A stretch of 64,000 nucleotides of DNA, from positions 1 through 64,000 of the forward strand of contig NZ_KI519424.1 of NCBI RefSeq assembly GCF_000482465.1. The letters are read 5' to 3'. Below are positions 40,883 to 49,516 of this stretch, piece by piece. Source of the DNA: Runella limosa DSM 17973 (GTDB lineage Bacteria > Bacteroidota > Bacteroidia > Cytophagales > Spirosomataceae). A model generated the notes under the pieces. It had not been told where the DNA came from. It saw nothing but the letters and a program-made list of their open reading frames with translations, and ran no database searches. Position numbers and translations under genes: made by a program. Every line of letters starts with the position of its first letter. The first letter of the stretch is position 1.

Positions 40883-41290
40883 TGGTTCTGCTGTTAATAG
40901 TTCAATTTTTACCAAAATTAACGAAAAAAGCCTCCGTTACACAGCCGTTACATGAACGTTAGCCAAATCGGTTTCTGTAACGGTTAAAGTGGTTGTCAAG
41001 GGCTTGAAAAATGGCACTACTAGGTCTAAAAACCGTCGAAATTGGCCTAAAAATGAACTTTAGGGGGGTGTATTGTACTACTCAATTTCGCGGTGTACGC
41101 TGTGTTATCACTATGTAAGCAAGCTGATGTTAAAAAAGGTGGAAATTTTCTCAAAGAAGCTTCCATTTTCACCGCGTTTTTCCCGTGGTTGAAATGTATT
41201 TGCGTTGCAAACTGGCGTCAAAATGAGGAAAAAAACGAGGAAAATTCCTTGTGGCATCTGTAATGTGCTGATTATCAATGGTATTGTAAG
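40883..41290. other. Right-end non-coding region of the element
   Basis: No gene seen. Inverted CCGTTACA boxes (40934-40941, 40946-40953, reverse 40976-40983) lie just upstream of the first cluster gene and may be its operator. Nearer the end, short direct copies of GAGGAAAA (about 41227 and 41240) could be arm sites for the integrases. Confidence 0.5.
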
Positions 41291-41340
41291 TCCCTCTCTC
41301 TCTGCACAAGCCTGTAAATCGGTGATTTACAGGCTTTTTT
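41291..41340 (+). repeat. attR-type direct repeat (displaced tRNA-Ser 3' end and terminator)
   Basis: Matches 28241-28290 in 47 of 50 positions: TCCCTCTCTCTCTGCACAAG, CCTGTAAATC, then GGT in place of AAC, then GATTTACAGGCTTTTTT. The upstream part of the tRNA is absent here, so this is the chromosomal end displaced by the element. Confidence 0.9.
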
Positions 41341-41505
41341 GTCCATAAGTTATAACAAACCTGCTTTTGGGTGTTGCTTTCTTATTATCCATTTTTTGCT
41401 GCCCGAGTTCATTTTTAGAAAATTTTGAATTGATTACCCCTGGCTGCCAAGACTACGTATTCGACCTTCATCTAACGACTAGCAATAAAAACAATTAAGA
41501 CCTTA

Positions 41506-42382
41506 GAGTATGTTTTGGAAACTAATTTGGCAACCTATTGAGCAGTATGGTTGTATAGGCAATTTGTAGCATGACCTCAGAAGATTCAACGGTTTTCTCG
41601 TAATCCTTTGCCAATCGGCGTCTGAAATTGAGCCATCCGAACGACCTTTCGACCTGCCAGCGGTTTTTCTGTGGCACGAATCCTTGGGCCGATTCTGGTT
41701 TTTGTACAATTTCTACCTTCCAGCCATACTCTTTACAGGCGTGTTGGATGAAAGTCGTCTTATAACCATGGTCTCCGATGATTGCCTGCAAGCGAGGTAC
41801 CTTACCTTTTAAGCTTTCAAGTGCTCTAATACCAGCTTGGTTATCAGATACCCCAGTAGAAGTCACTTTGACGCACCACAGGATGCCTAAGGTATCTACT
41901 AAAATCGTCCTCTTTCGTCCATTTATTTTTTTATTCCCGTCAATTCCTATTTCTGTACTGACGAATTGAACTGACTTAATGCTTTGACTATTAATAGCAA
42001 GTAAACTAGGTGTGGCCTGTCTTTCTTGTCGTTTACGTTCTTCAATGGCAAGGCAGTCCAGCAATTCCTCCCAAATACCACGTAGCTTGAACTGTCGAAA
42101 ATGATACGGGGCTGGCCATCCAGTAAACAGTCTGCCATGGAGGGTACTTACTTTCCATATTTCGCCATTGGGAACCCGTGTTGTTAATCCAAAATATGGC
42201 GTTCACTATCGTTCGCAGCGAATGATGGCGGGCTCTTTGGTTATCAATTATTTTTTCGACAACTTGCCACTGAGAGTCAGTCATTTCAGAGAATTTCTCT
42301 TTCATTTAGCTTGTTTGAGGTGAGATTCAACAAGCTAACGACTGACTCTTTTTATTCGTTTTATACAATCCAGAACATACTC
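41506..42382. mobile_element. IS5-family (IS427-like) insertion sequence, inactivated
   Basis: 877 bases. Terminal inverted repeats GAGTATGTTTTGGA (41506-41519) and TCCAGAACATACTC (42369-42382) differ at one of 14 places. The flanking direct repeat TTA (41503-41505 and 42383-42385) is the target duplication. It lies in the loop of a hairpin (AAAAACAATTAA at 41487-41498, TTAATTGTTTTT at 42391-42402). The transposase frame is broken, so it probably no longer moves by itself. Confidence 0.85.
41522..42305 (-). pseudogene. IS5-family transposase, frameshifted
   Basis: The N-terminal part (from ATG 42305: MKEKFSEMTDSQWQVVEKII ... WRNMESKYPPWQTVY) and the C-terminal part (YHFRQFKLRGIWEELLDCLA ... 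QVERSFGWLNFRRRLAKDYE) are in different frames, with an extra stretch near 42090-42115 between VY and YHFRQF. The DDE places read INSQSIK (Asp replaced by Asn), GDHGYK (Asp kept) and ERSFGW (Glu kept). IS427-type elements sometimes make a full protein by a programmed shift, but there is no clear slippery site here and the first Asp is lost, so decay is more likely. Confidence 0.78.
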
Positions 42383-42457
42383 TTATACTTTTAATTGTTT
42401 TTTAAACGAAAACCACTTATTTTGGACTTGAAAGTAAGGTTTTAACGACTATTTCTT

Positions 42458-45400
42458 ATGAACCTGATGCCAAAACTTTCTAATAGAAAGTTGACTTTAG
42501 TTACGATTTTCTGGATATTTAGCTTAATATGGGCTTCTCTAACTGGTTTTTCACAAAGTATTTACATTTATGATGATAATTTTTCCTTAGCTATACGTAG
42601 TGCCTGTCCTACCTGCATTGGCCCGTTCAATAACTTGTTATCTCCCGCAGCGACTTTAACAAGACTTGATGTTTCTAACTGGAATATTGCTGATTTGAGT
42701 GGGTTAGAAGGGTTTACATCGTTGGATACATTACTATGTAATAATAATCAACTTACTAGGCTGCCTACTTTGCCTAAAAATCTTACGTCTCTTTCCTGTT
42801 TTAAAAATCAACTTACCTGCCTTCCTGCATTACCAAATTCGCTGAAGTTCTTGAGGATAGATGCAGATAAAGTGACTTGTTTCGTAAATTCAGTGAATGG
42901 TTTAAAAGTGTATGATGCTGCCAACAATTTGATTGCTTCACCACCTATTTGTACTTATATCCCTGATGAAGGTTTTGCTGAAACTATACGAAGAGTATGT
43001 CCAGATTGTATTGGCCCCTGTAATAATCTTCTTCCACCCGCAGCGGCCATAACATCATTATTTATAAATGCCTATTACATTCAGGATATAAAAGGAATTG
43101 AAAATTTTACGTCTTTGCAAAGTCTAACAATAAACTTTGCACAGCTGAAAAGCCTGCCAACTTTACCCAATAGCTTAAAAGAATTACACTGTACACGTAC
43201 TCTAATTACAAACCTATCTCCTTTACCAAGTAATTTAGAAATATTAGACTTATCATATAATCGACTAACGAGTTTACCTACTTTACCAAATGGCTTAATA
43301 TCTTTAATCTGCCCATTTAATCAGCTTAAAAGTTTGCCTACTCTCTCTGAGAGCTTACTTTATTTAGATTGTCAGGATAATCTAATTTCAAAGCTACCTG
43401 CCTTAACCGATAAATTATGGTCATTAAACTGTGCCAATAACCAACTTTCATGTTTGCCTTTCTTGCCTTTGGCTTTGAAATCGTTAAGTATATATGGTAA
43501 TAGTATTACTTGTTTACCAAATAAGGTAGGAGGACTATTGGTTCAAAGTGGCACTGGTACTTTGCTTCCTATTTGTAGTGTTCCCGATCAAAATTTTGTG
43601 AAAGCAATTAAGAATTCCTGCCCAAGCTGTATGGATTCGTGCTACAGGTTATTGCCAGCGGCAAGCAGTTTAACGTCACTGGATGTGTCTAATCAAGGCA
43701 TTAGTGACTTAACTGGGATAAATTTATTCTCAGCATTGCAAACACTTAACATTTCCAATAACCCACTTACCTGTTTGCCTGTGTTGCCAGTTACGTTAAC
43801 CAAATTAATTGTTAATCCCAATGAAGTTAAATGCTTACCCAAACTAATACCAGGTTTACAGGTTTATAATAAGAACAATGAACAAATTGCTACACCACCT
43901 GTTTGCCCTCTATACATTCCCGATTCTAATTTTGCCCTTGCAATACGAAGAACCTGTTTTAGTTGTATTGATGACTGTAATTATTTACTCCCACCTGCTT
44001 TCACTTTAAAGTCGTTAAATATCTCCGAAGGAAAAATAACCAGTCTATCAGGAATTGATCAGTTTACCTCTTTGGAAACTTTAGATTGCAGTTACAACCT
44101 TTTGACTGAGTTGCCTGGTCTGCCACTTAGTTTAAAATCATTGAATTGTTCATATAACAAGCTTACAAGTTTACCTTCTTTGCCTGTTACTCTCACCAAG
44201 TTAGAATGTAATAATAATAAATTGGAACACCTGCCAGCATTACCCGATAAATTATCATGGTTATCCTGCGCAAATAATCAACTTAATTGCCTTCCTTTCT
44301 TGCCGAATACATTAGTGTACTTAGTTATCGCAGGTAACAGTAAAATAATCTGCTTGCCTAATAGAGTAAAAGGTTTGTATATTGTGTATAATCAAGGCAT
44401 TTTTTATTTGCCAGTGTGTGGGGTTGCCGACGCCAATTTTTTAAAGGTTATCCAAAATAATTGCCCAAATTGTATTGACTCCTGCTATAACTTATTACCT
44501 GGTGTTACAGATATAACGGTTCTTGATGTTTCCAATAAAAATATCACTGATTTAACAGGTATTAGTGCATTTATAGGATTAAAAACTCTCGACTGTTCCA
44601 AAAATTCTATAACATGTTTGCCAGCTTTACCCGCAACATTGAGTAAATTAGTAATAGATGCAGATAAAATTAGATGTTTGCCGAATCTAATACCAGGTTT
44701 GCAGGTTTATGATAGTGCAGGCAACTTGATTACTACACCTCCTGTTTGCCCTTTTTTTATCCCTGATATCAATTTCGCCAATGCCATAAGAAGTCATTGC
44801 CCTAAGTGTATAGATGATTGCAATTTTTTACTTACTCCCGCTTCTGAATTAACATCGTTGTTAGTTGCTAACAGCAAAATCTCAAACTTAACAGGACTTG
44901 AAGGGTTTCCTTCGCTAGTGTACTTGTATTGCAGTTCTAATCAGATTACAAGCTTACCTACGTTGCCGAATAATTTGACTCACTTATCTTGTGCGTCGAA
45001 CCAACTTACAAGTTTACCCACTTTGCCCGAAAATTTGACTTACTTATCTTGTGAGCTGAACCAAGTTACAAGTTTACCTGATTTACCCAATTCATTGGTT
45101 AGTATGTACTGCACAAATAATAAACTGCTAAGTTTACCGCCTTTGCCAGTAAATCTTGAAAGATTACATTGTAGTAACAACCAGATTACCTGCCTTCCTC
45201 TTTTACCAAATTTTTTGATAGAGTTAAGCATTGATTCTAATATGATACGCTGTCTTCCTAATACAGTAGCAGGGTTAAAAGTTTATGATCAAAATTTAAG
45301 TTCTATTTCTATGCTACCACTTTGCCCTGTTTCACTCATGCACCCCACAGGGCTGGTGCCTACAGGCACCTACATAGCTACTCAAACAATAGAAAGTGGA

Positions 45401-45517
45401 GCTAGTTTATCGGTAGGTGGTACCAACTACCACGCAGGGCAAAGCATTACATTGAAACCAGGCTTTCAAACACTTGAAGGTAGAACATTTTCGGTGGAAG
45501 TAAGAGGGTGTAACTAA
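42458..45517 (+). CDS. Large secreted leucine-rich protein with six Cys-bearing modules
   Basis: 1019 residues. A signal peptide (KLTLVTIFWIFSLIWASLTG then FSQ). Six modules begin near residues 37, 166, 374, 487, 655 and 768, each with the pattern I/VxDxNFxxAIRxxCPxCIDxC, then LLPPAxxLTSLDVS and DLTGIxxF, then 21-22-residue leucine-rich repeats (SLPTLPNNLTHLSCASNQLT). The C-terminus (YIATQTIESGASLSVGGTNY, LKPGFQ) resembles the 3-coathanger stack domain of Cytophagales. It is exported and probably surface-exposed or released. More A/T-rich than its surroundings. ATG 42458. Confidence 0.9.
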   Translation: MNLMPKLSNRKLTLVTIFWIFSLIWASLTGFSQSIYIYDDNFSLAIRSACPTCIGPFNNLLSPAATLTRLDVSNWNIADLSGLEGFTSLDTLLCNNNQLTRLPTLPKNLTSLSCFKNQLTCLPALPNSLKFLRIDADKVTCFVNSVNGLKVYDAANNLIASPPICTYIPDEGFAETIRRVCPDCIGPCNNLLPPAAAITSLFINAYYIQDIKGIENFTSLQSLTINFAQLKSLPTLPNSLKELHCTRTLITNLSPLPSNLEILDLSYNRLTSLPTLPNGLISLICPFNQLKSLPTLSESLLYLDCQDNLISKLPALTDKLWSLNCANNQLSCLPFLPLALKSLSIYGNSITCLPNKVGGLLVQSGTGTLLPICSVPDQNFVKAIKNSCPSCMDSCYRLLPAASSLTSLDVSNQGISDLTGINLFSALQTLNISNNPLTCLPVLPVTLTKLIVNPNEVKCLPKLIPGLQVYNKNNEQIATPPVCPLYIPDSNFALAIRRTCFSCIDDCNYLLPPAFTLKSLNISEGKITSLSGIDQFTSLETLDCSYNLLTELPGLPLSLKSLNCSYNKLTSLPSLPVTLTKLECNNNKLEHLPALPDKLSWLSCANNQLNCLPFLPNTLVYLVIAGNSKIICLPNRVKGLYIVYNQGIFYLPVCGVADANFLKVIQNNCPNCIDSCYNLLPGVTDITVLDVSNKNITDLTGISAFIGLKTLDCSKNSITCLPALPATLSKLVIDADKIRCLPNLIPGLQVYDSAGNLITTPPVCPFFIPDINFANAIRSHCPKCIDDCNFLLTPASELTSLLVANSKISNLTGLEGFPSLVYLYCSSNQITSLPTLPNNLTHLSCASNQLTSLPTLPENLTYLSCELNQVTSLPDLPNSLVSMYCTNNKLLSLPPLPVNLERLHCSNNQITCLPLLPNFLIELSIDSNMIRCLPNTVAGLKVYDQNLSSISMLPLCPVSLMHPTGLVPTGTYIATQTIESGASLSVGGTNYHAGQSITLKPGFQTLEGRTFSVEVRGCN

Positions 45518-45554
45518 TTTGATTGTCTATTTGTAAGCTCTCCCTTTTCCCATT

Positions 45555-47264
45555 TCAATTACTACAGCCTACCGTTTTGGTCTCAACCTTGGCCGACGAA
45601 GGTAAAAAAGTCCCATTCTGGAAAAGCACCGACTTCTTGGCATTGAAAACCACTTTTATCGCTGGGTTGACGGGTTGGTTGACTATTATTCTACCGTTTG
45701 TTTCAAAAAGATACGTTCTGTAAGTCAGTGGAATATCTATGACAATGTCACTGGTAGAGCATTGGTATTCATAGGCACCCGCGTCGGGACGGAAATTTTT
45801 AACCCGTGTTTTCCCCGCCAAATCTTTAATTCCTGCGGAGTCTGTTACAACGGAAGAGAGGTCGCTGAAGTCGTACGCGGGGGATGACTCGGAATTGAGC
45901 CGAAAATTAGCACTAGCCGCATCTTGAAAAAGGGGATTTACTGAACGAGAGCTTTGGTCTTTGGATTCGTTGGTTTTAAAATTAGTTAGCCCATACCAAT
46001 CGCGTTTTTCAAACATAAGGTGGGGGTTACTGGTAAAGGTAGAGTACCAAATGTTGTAATCGGAGCTTAGTCCAATGACAAAGCTTGCGGCGGGTTGCCA
46101 GCTATTCAAGAGCTTAGAACGTCCGCTGATGGATGAGTAAAAAATATTGTTTCGGATGGTGCAGTTTTCTGAGTAGTCCAAATTAAGTTCGCCGTAATCT
46201 TGGGGCGATGTCTCAGAAGGTTCTAGTAATGAACTGTTAAAATTGTTGGCGCAGGTATTATTGATTATCCAACAATCTTTGATGCGTCCATTTTTACACC
46301 ACGAAGTTTCCTTACAACCGCCTAAGCCAATTCCTCCTCGGGAGTTATTGTATGCCAAGTTGTTGCGAATGATTACCTTTTCAGCGGCAGCGTTGACGAC
46401 ACTAAATTGATTTTCGCAACTGATTTGAAATCCTCGTTGACCGTTTCGGCAGGTATTTTGTTCAACCACAATGTTCTTACCTCCATCGACGTAAATGCCT
46501 GCGGCCAAGGCGATGGTGCTTTTGCAGTTTTCTACTAGATTTCCACGAATGATTCCGTTGCGCGCTTGGGAGTTGGAGGCGGAGCTGTTACACCAGTTGT
46601 AATAACCTGCCGCTACAATTCCAATATTTCCAGTGTTATTGATATGGTTATTACTGGCAAGGAAACCATCGACATTTCCGACAAAGGTTAATGCTTCGCT
46701 TACTCCAGTACGGCAATCAAAAATCGAACAACTATCGACTACAATGGCATTGATTGGGGTACTTGGGTGGCTTCCACAAACTACGAGGGGGTTGAACCCT
46801 GCGTTAGGGGATGCGTAGAATTGGCTGAATTTGCACTTCTTTAGTTCAAGGTGGTGGGACGTGCCTTCTATTTTGATTCCCCAGGCACTACCCGTCAGAT
46901 TTTTAAAATGAAATCCCTTGATCCTGAGGTAGTTTTTGCTGCTAATAAGTACAAAATAAGCCGCTGCGGCATTGCCCTCAAAAATGGGCTCCTCGTTGGC
47001 ATAGTTAAGAAATTCGATGTACTGATTAGTGTTGCCCGAATTGGGGAAGTTGATGTAGGTTTCGTTATAAGTACCTCCTCTAAAATATACTTTGTCGCCA
47101 GCGGTCGCCGTACTACACGCTTTGGCGAATGTCTGCCAAGGGGTATTGATATTGGTGGGGGTAGCGGAGGCATCGTTCCCGCTTGGGGAAACGTAAAAAA
47201 TCCGTTGCGCTTGAATGCTGTTTACCAATATAAGTGCTATAAAAATGGAGAGGAAGCTTTTCAT
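45555..47264 (-). CDS. Secreted right-handed beta-helix protein
   Basis: 569 residues. A signal peptide (MKSFLSIFIALILVNSIQAQ) and a start RIFYVSPSGNDASATPTNIN typical of parallel beta-helix (DUF1565-like) proteins, followed by many Asn-rich helix turns (VIIRNNLAYNNSRGGIGLGG, CTIRNNIFYSSISGRSKLLN). It ends in a 60-residue domain with a final GCSN like that of the convergent LRR protein. It may bind or cut polysaccharides, but no lyase residues can be named. Its stop lies 37 bases from the LRR gene stop. Confidence 0.88.
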   Translation of the reverse strand: MKSFLSIFIALILVNSIQAQRIFYVSPSGNDASATPTNINTPWQTFAKACSTATAGDKVYFRGGTYNETYINFPNSGNTNQYIEFLNYANEEPIFEGNAAAAYFVLISSKNYLRIKGFHFKNLTGSAWGIKIEGTSHHLELKKCKFSQFYASPNAGFNPLVVCGSHPSTPINAIVVDSCSIFDCRTGVSEALTFVGNVDGFLASNNHINNTGNIGIVAAGYYNWCNSSASNSQARNGIIRGNLVENCKSTIALAAGIYVDGGKNIVVEQNTCRNGQRGFQISCENQFSVVNAAAEKVIIRNNLAYNNSRGGIGLGGCKETSWCKNGRIKDCWIINNTCANNFNSSLLEPSETSPQDYGELNLDYSENCTIRNNIFYSSISGRSKLLNSWQPAASFVIGLSSDYNIWYSTFTSNPHLMFEKRDWYGLTNFKTNESKDQSSRSVNPLFQDAASANFRLNSESSPAYDFSDLSSVVTDSAGIKDLAGKTRVKNFRPDAGAYEYQCSTSDIVIDIPLTYRTYLFETNGRIIVNQPVNPAIKVVFNAKKSVLFQNGTFLPSSAKVETKTVGCSN

Positions 47265-47405
47265 TGGCTATCAGATTTAGAATGAAGAAAATAGAGTTGA
47301 TAGTAAGTAATTAAGCAAAATTAGTTGAGACTTTGCGGTCCGCCGCCGCGGCAAGTTTATGACTCTTCTGACTATCAATAGTATAAGCCTAAAACTTGGA
47401 AAGTC

Positions 47406-47413
47406 TATTTTTG
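47406..47413 (+). promoter_or_regulatory. Possible -7 element upstream of the BASS transporter
   Basis: TATTTTTG fits TAnnTTTG, about 140 bases before the ATG at 47553; no TTTG at -33. The rest of 47265-47552 holds no gene, only a G/C-rich patch near 47337-47354. Confidence 0.35.
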
Positions 47414-47552
47414 CACAAATACTTAAATTAAATCTTTTATTAGTTGAAGTCAATTTATCAAGCGGCAATTTTTTATTGTGAGGTATATGTTTTAGGTTGA
47501 ATCCTGTATCTTGCTTTTTTTTCCATCTAACCTATTACCTTACCTTCTTTTC

Positions 47553-48482
47553 ATGAAAGAATCACTGGCGGCGCTGGATTTTATACGCCTCAATTTTTCT
47601 GCCGAAAGTTCGGCCGTTGTCAATATTGCCCTTGGGTTAATGATGTTTGGGGTGGCACTTGACATCAAACCACATCATTTTCAGACGCTTCTCCAAAATC
47701 CACGTCAGTTGCTGGCTGGAGTTCTCAGTCAGGCAGTGGTGATGCCTGCGGCTACATTTTTGTTGGTCATGGCGTTGGGCGATAACATTACGGTGGGAGT
47801 TGCCTTGGGGATGATATTGGTGGCGGCTTGCCCAGGGGGAAATATTTCCAATTTTATTACTTCATTGGCCAAAGGAAATGTCGCGTTGGCAGTTAGCCTG
47901 ACGGCGATAAGTACGATGTTGGCGGTTGTTATGACGCCATTTAATTTTACTTTTTGGGGAAACTTATACGCCCAAAGTAGCTCGTTGGTACGGCCATTGT
48001 CGCTCGATTGGCGAGAGTTGCTCAAGTCGGTATCTATGATTCTTGGCTTACCAATGGTACTCGGGATGTTATGTTCTTACTATTTACCCAAAGTGGCTGC
48101 CTTTCTGCTCAAACCATTTCAGGTGTTGTCTTTGTTATTTTTTGTGGCGTTGGTGGTCATTGCCTTTACGCAAAACTTAGATATTTTCTTGAACCACATT
48201 GGTTTCGTGTTTGTGGTGGTTTTGCTTCAAAATACGCTCGCAATGGTTACAGGCTACGGAATGGGCGCCGTCTTTGGGCTTTCAAGACAAAACCGAAGAA
48301 CGCTCAGTATCGAAACGGGGATTCATAATTCGGGACTTGGACTGGCCTTATTGTTCAATCCCGCCGTATTTCCTACAGACCTTCCGTTGGGCGGAATGGC
48401 CATCATTGCGGGCTGGTGGAGTATTTGGCATATTTTGGCTGGAACGTCGATTGCATTTTATTGGAGTAAAAACAACGCATAA
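47553..48482 (+). CDS. Bile acid:sodium symporter family (BASS) transporter
   Basis: 309 residues from ATG 47553 (a TTG 14 codons upstream is rejected). About ten membrane segments, with the BASS signatures LGLMMFGVALDIKPHHF, ILVAACPGGNISNFITSLAK and SIETGIHNSGLGLALLFNP. It should take up an organic anion with sodium. The gene is followed after 12 bases by a hydroxyacyl-CoA dehydrogenase gene on the same strand, which hints that the carried acid could be a CoA-activated substrate (inference). Confidence 0.92.
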   Translation: MKESLAALDFIRLNFSAESSAVVNIALGLMMFGVALDIKPHHFQTLLQNPRQLLAGVLSQAVVMPAATFLLVMALGDNITVGVALGMILVAACPGGNISNFITSLAKGNVALAVSLTAISTMLAVVMTPFNFTFWGNLYAQSSSLVRPLSLDWRELLKSVSMILGLPMVLGMLCSYYLPKVAAFLLKPFQVLSLLFFVALVVIAFTQNLDIFLNHIGFVFVVVLLQNTLAMVTGYGMGAVFGLSRQNRRTLSIETGIHNSGLGLALLFNPAVFPTDLPLGGMAIIAGWWSIWHILAGTSIAFYWSKNNA

Positions 48483-48494
48483 TTAAACCTAACC

Positions 48495-49472
48495 ATGACC
48501 ACATCAGCTATTTCAGTAGGGGTAGTTGGACTAGGGCTTATGGGGTGCAGCATTACTACTTGTTTGCTAGTGGCAGGACATAAAGTAGTGGCGGTAGCTC
48601 CCTTGCCTTTGGATGTTCCAACTGCTCAACCGCGTATTTATGAACACCTTCAAAAATCGCAAGCGGAAGGATTGACCACCTTTGCGCCCGAACACTTTTT
48701 TGCTCAATTAACGATTACGGAAGATTATCGCTTGCTGGCTGATTGTGCGTTGGTCATCGAATGTACGCTGGAAAGTTTGCCCATAAAAAAATCGGTCTAT
48801 GAAAAAATTGAGGCTGTTGTCTCAAAAGAAGCGATTATTACGAGCAATACCTCAGCCATTCCCATCAGTATTTTACAAAAAGAAGTAGCTCATCCTGAGC
48901 GGTTTCTGGGGTTGCATTGGGCAGAACCTTCGCACACGACTCGTTTTTTGGAAGTAATTTGTGGGGATTTGAGTGATGTGTCAAAAGGGGAGTGGTTGTA
49001 CGAAGTTTCGCAAAATTGGGGAAAAGAACCCACCTTGGTACGGAAAGATATTCGTGGGTTTATCACCAACCGCTTGATGTACGCACTTTACCGTGAAGCG
49101 TTTCATTTGGTGGAAAATGGCTACGCGACTGTGGAAGATGTGGATCGTGCTTGTCGAAATAATGCGGGGTATTGGATGACGCTAGTGGGGCCGTTTCGGT
49201 GGATGGATTTGACGGGTGTTCCCGCGTATCATACCGTTATGAAAGATTTATTCCCGACCCTTAGCACCACAACCGAGGTACCCAAATTGATTGATGATAT
49301 TGTGAAAGAAGGAGGGAAAGGAGTGGCGAATGCGCACGGTTTTTATCCGTACTCGGAGGAGGAAGCACTTTTGTGGAAAAAAACCTTTGAGGAGTTTAGC
49401 TACGAAATTCGCGAGCTAGCTTTACGTTACCCCGCCGACGTAGTCAAAAAGAAAATGGAACAAAATGGATAA
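48495..49472 (+). CDS. 3-hydroxyacyl-CoA dehydrogenase family protein
   Basis: 325 residues. NAD-binding Rossmann start VGVVGLGLMGCSITTCLLVA (GxGxxG at about 11-16), ALVIECTLESLPIKK, ITSNTSAIPIS, HPERFLGLHWAEP with catalytic His-type residue, and a C-terminal helical 3HCDH domain (FITNRLMYALYREAFHLVEN). It oxidises a 3-hydroxyacyl substrate with NAD. It is probably in one transcript with the transporter upstream. A strong terminator follows. ATG 48495. Confidence 0.93.
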   Translation: MTTSAISVGVVGLGLMGCSITTCLLVAGHKVVAVAPLPLDVPTAQPRIYEHLQKSQAEGLTTFAPEHFFAQLTITEDYRLLADCALVIECTLESLPIKKSVYEKIEAVVSKEAIITSNTSAIPISILQKEVAHPERFLGLHWAEPSHTTRFLEVICGDLSDVSKGEWLYEVSQNWGKEPTLVRKDIRGFITNRLMYALYREAFHLVENGYATVEDVDRACRNNAGYWMTLVGPFRWMDLTGVPAYHTVMKDLFPTLSTTTEVPKLIDDIVKEGGKGVANAHGFYPYSEEEALLWKKTFEEFSYEIRELALRYPADVVKKKMEQNG

Positions 49473-49511
49473 AAAAATACCCCGATTCGTACGCGAGTCG
49501 GGGTATTTTTA
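49473..49511. terminator. Bidirectional terminator between two convergent genes
   Basis: AAAAAATACCCCGA (49473-49486) pairs with TCGGGGTATTTTT (49498-49510). It stops both the dehydrogenase and the GMC oxidoreductase transcripts. Confidence 0.9.
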
Positions 49512-49516
49512 TTTGG

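Larger units (their letters stand above)
28241..41290. mobile_element. ~13-kb integrative element in tRNA-Ser(UGA), satellite- or plasmid-like
   Basis: It is bounded by direct repeats of the tRNA 3' end (28241-28290 and 41291-41340) and contains two tyrosine recombinases, a primase, a helicase, a cI/cro-like divergent switch, an AntA/AntB antirepressor, a toxin pair and a block of small unknown genes. Nearly all genes run on the minus strand, towards the tRNA. No capsid, portal, terminase, tail, relaxase or type IV secretion gene was found, so it is not a complete phage or conjugative element. A phage satellite or an integrative plasmid fits best. It appears largely intact, and the att repeats differ at only three bases. 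Confidence 0.85.
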
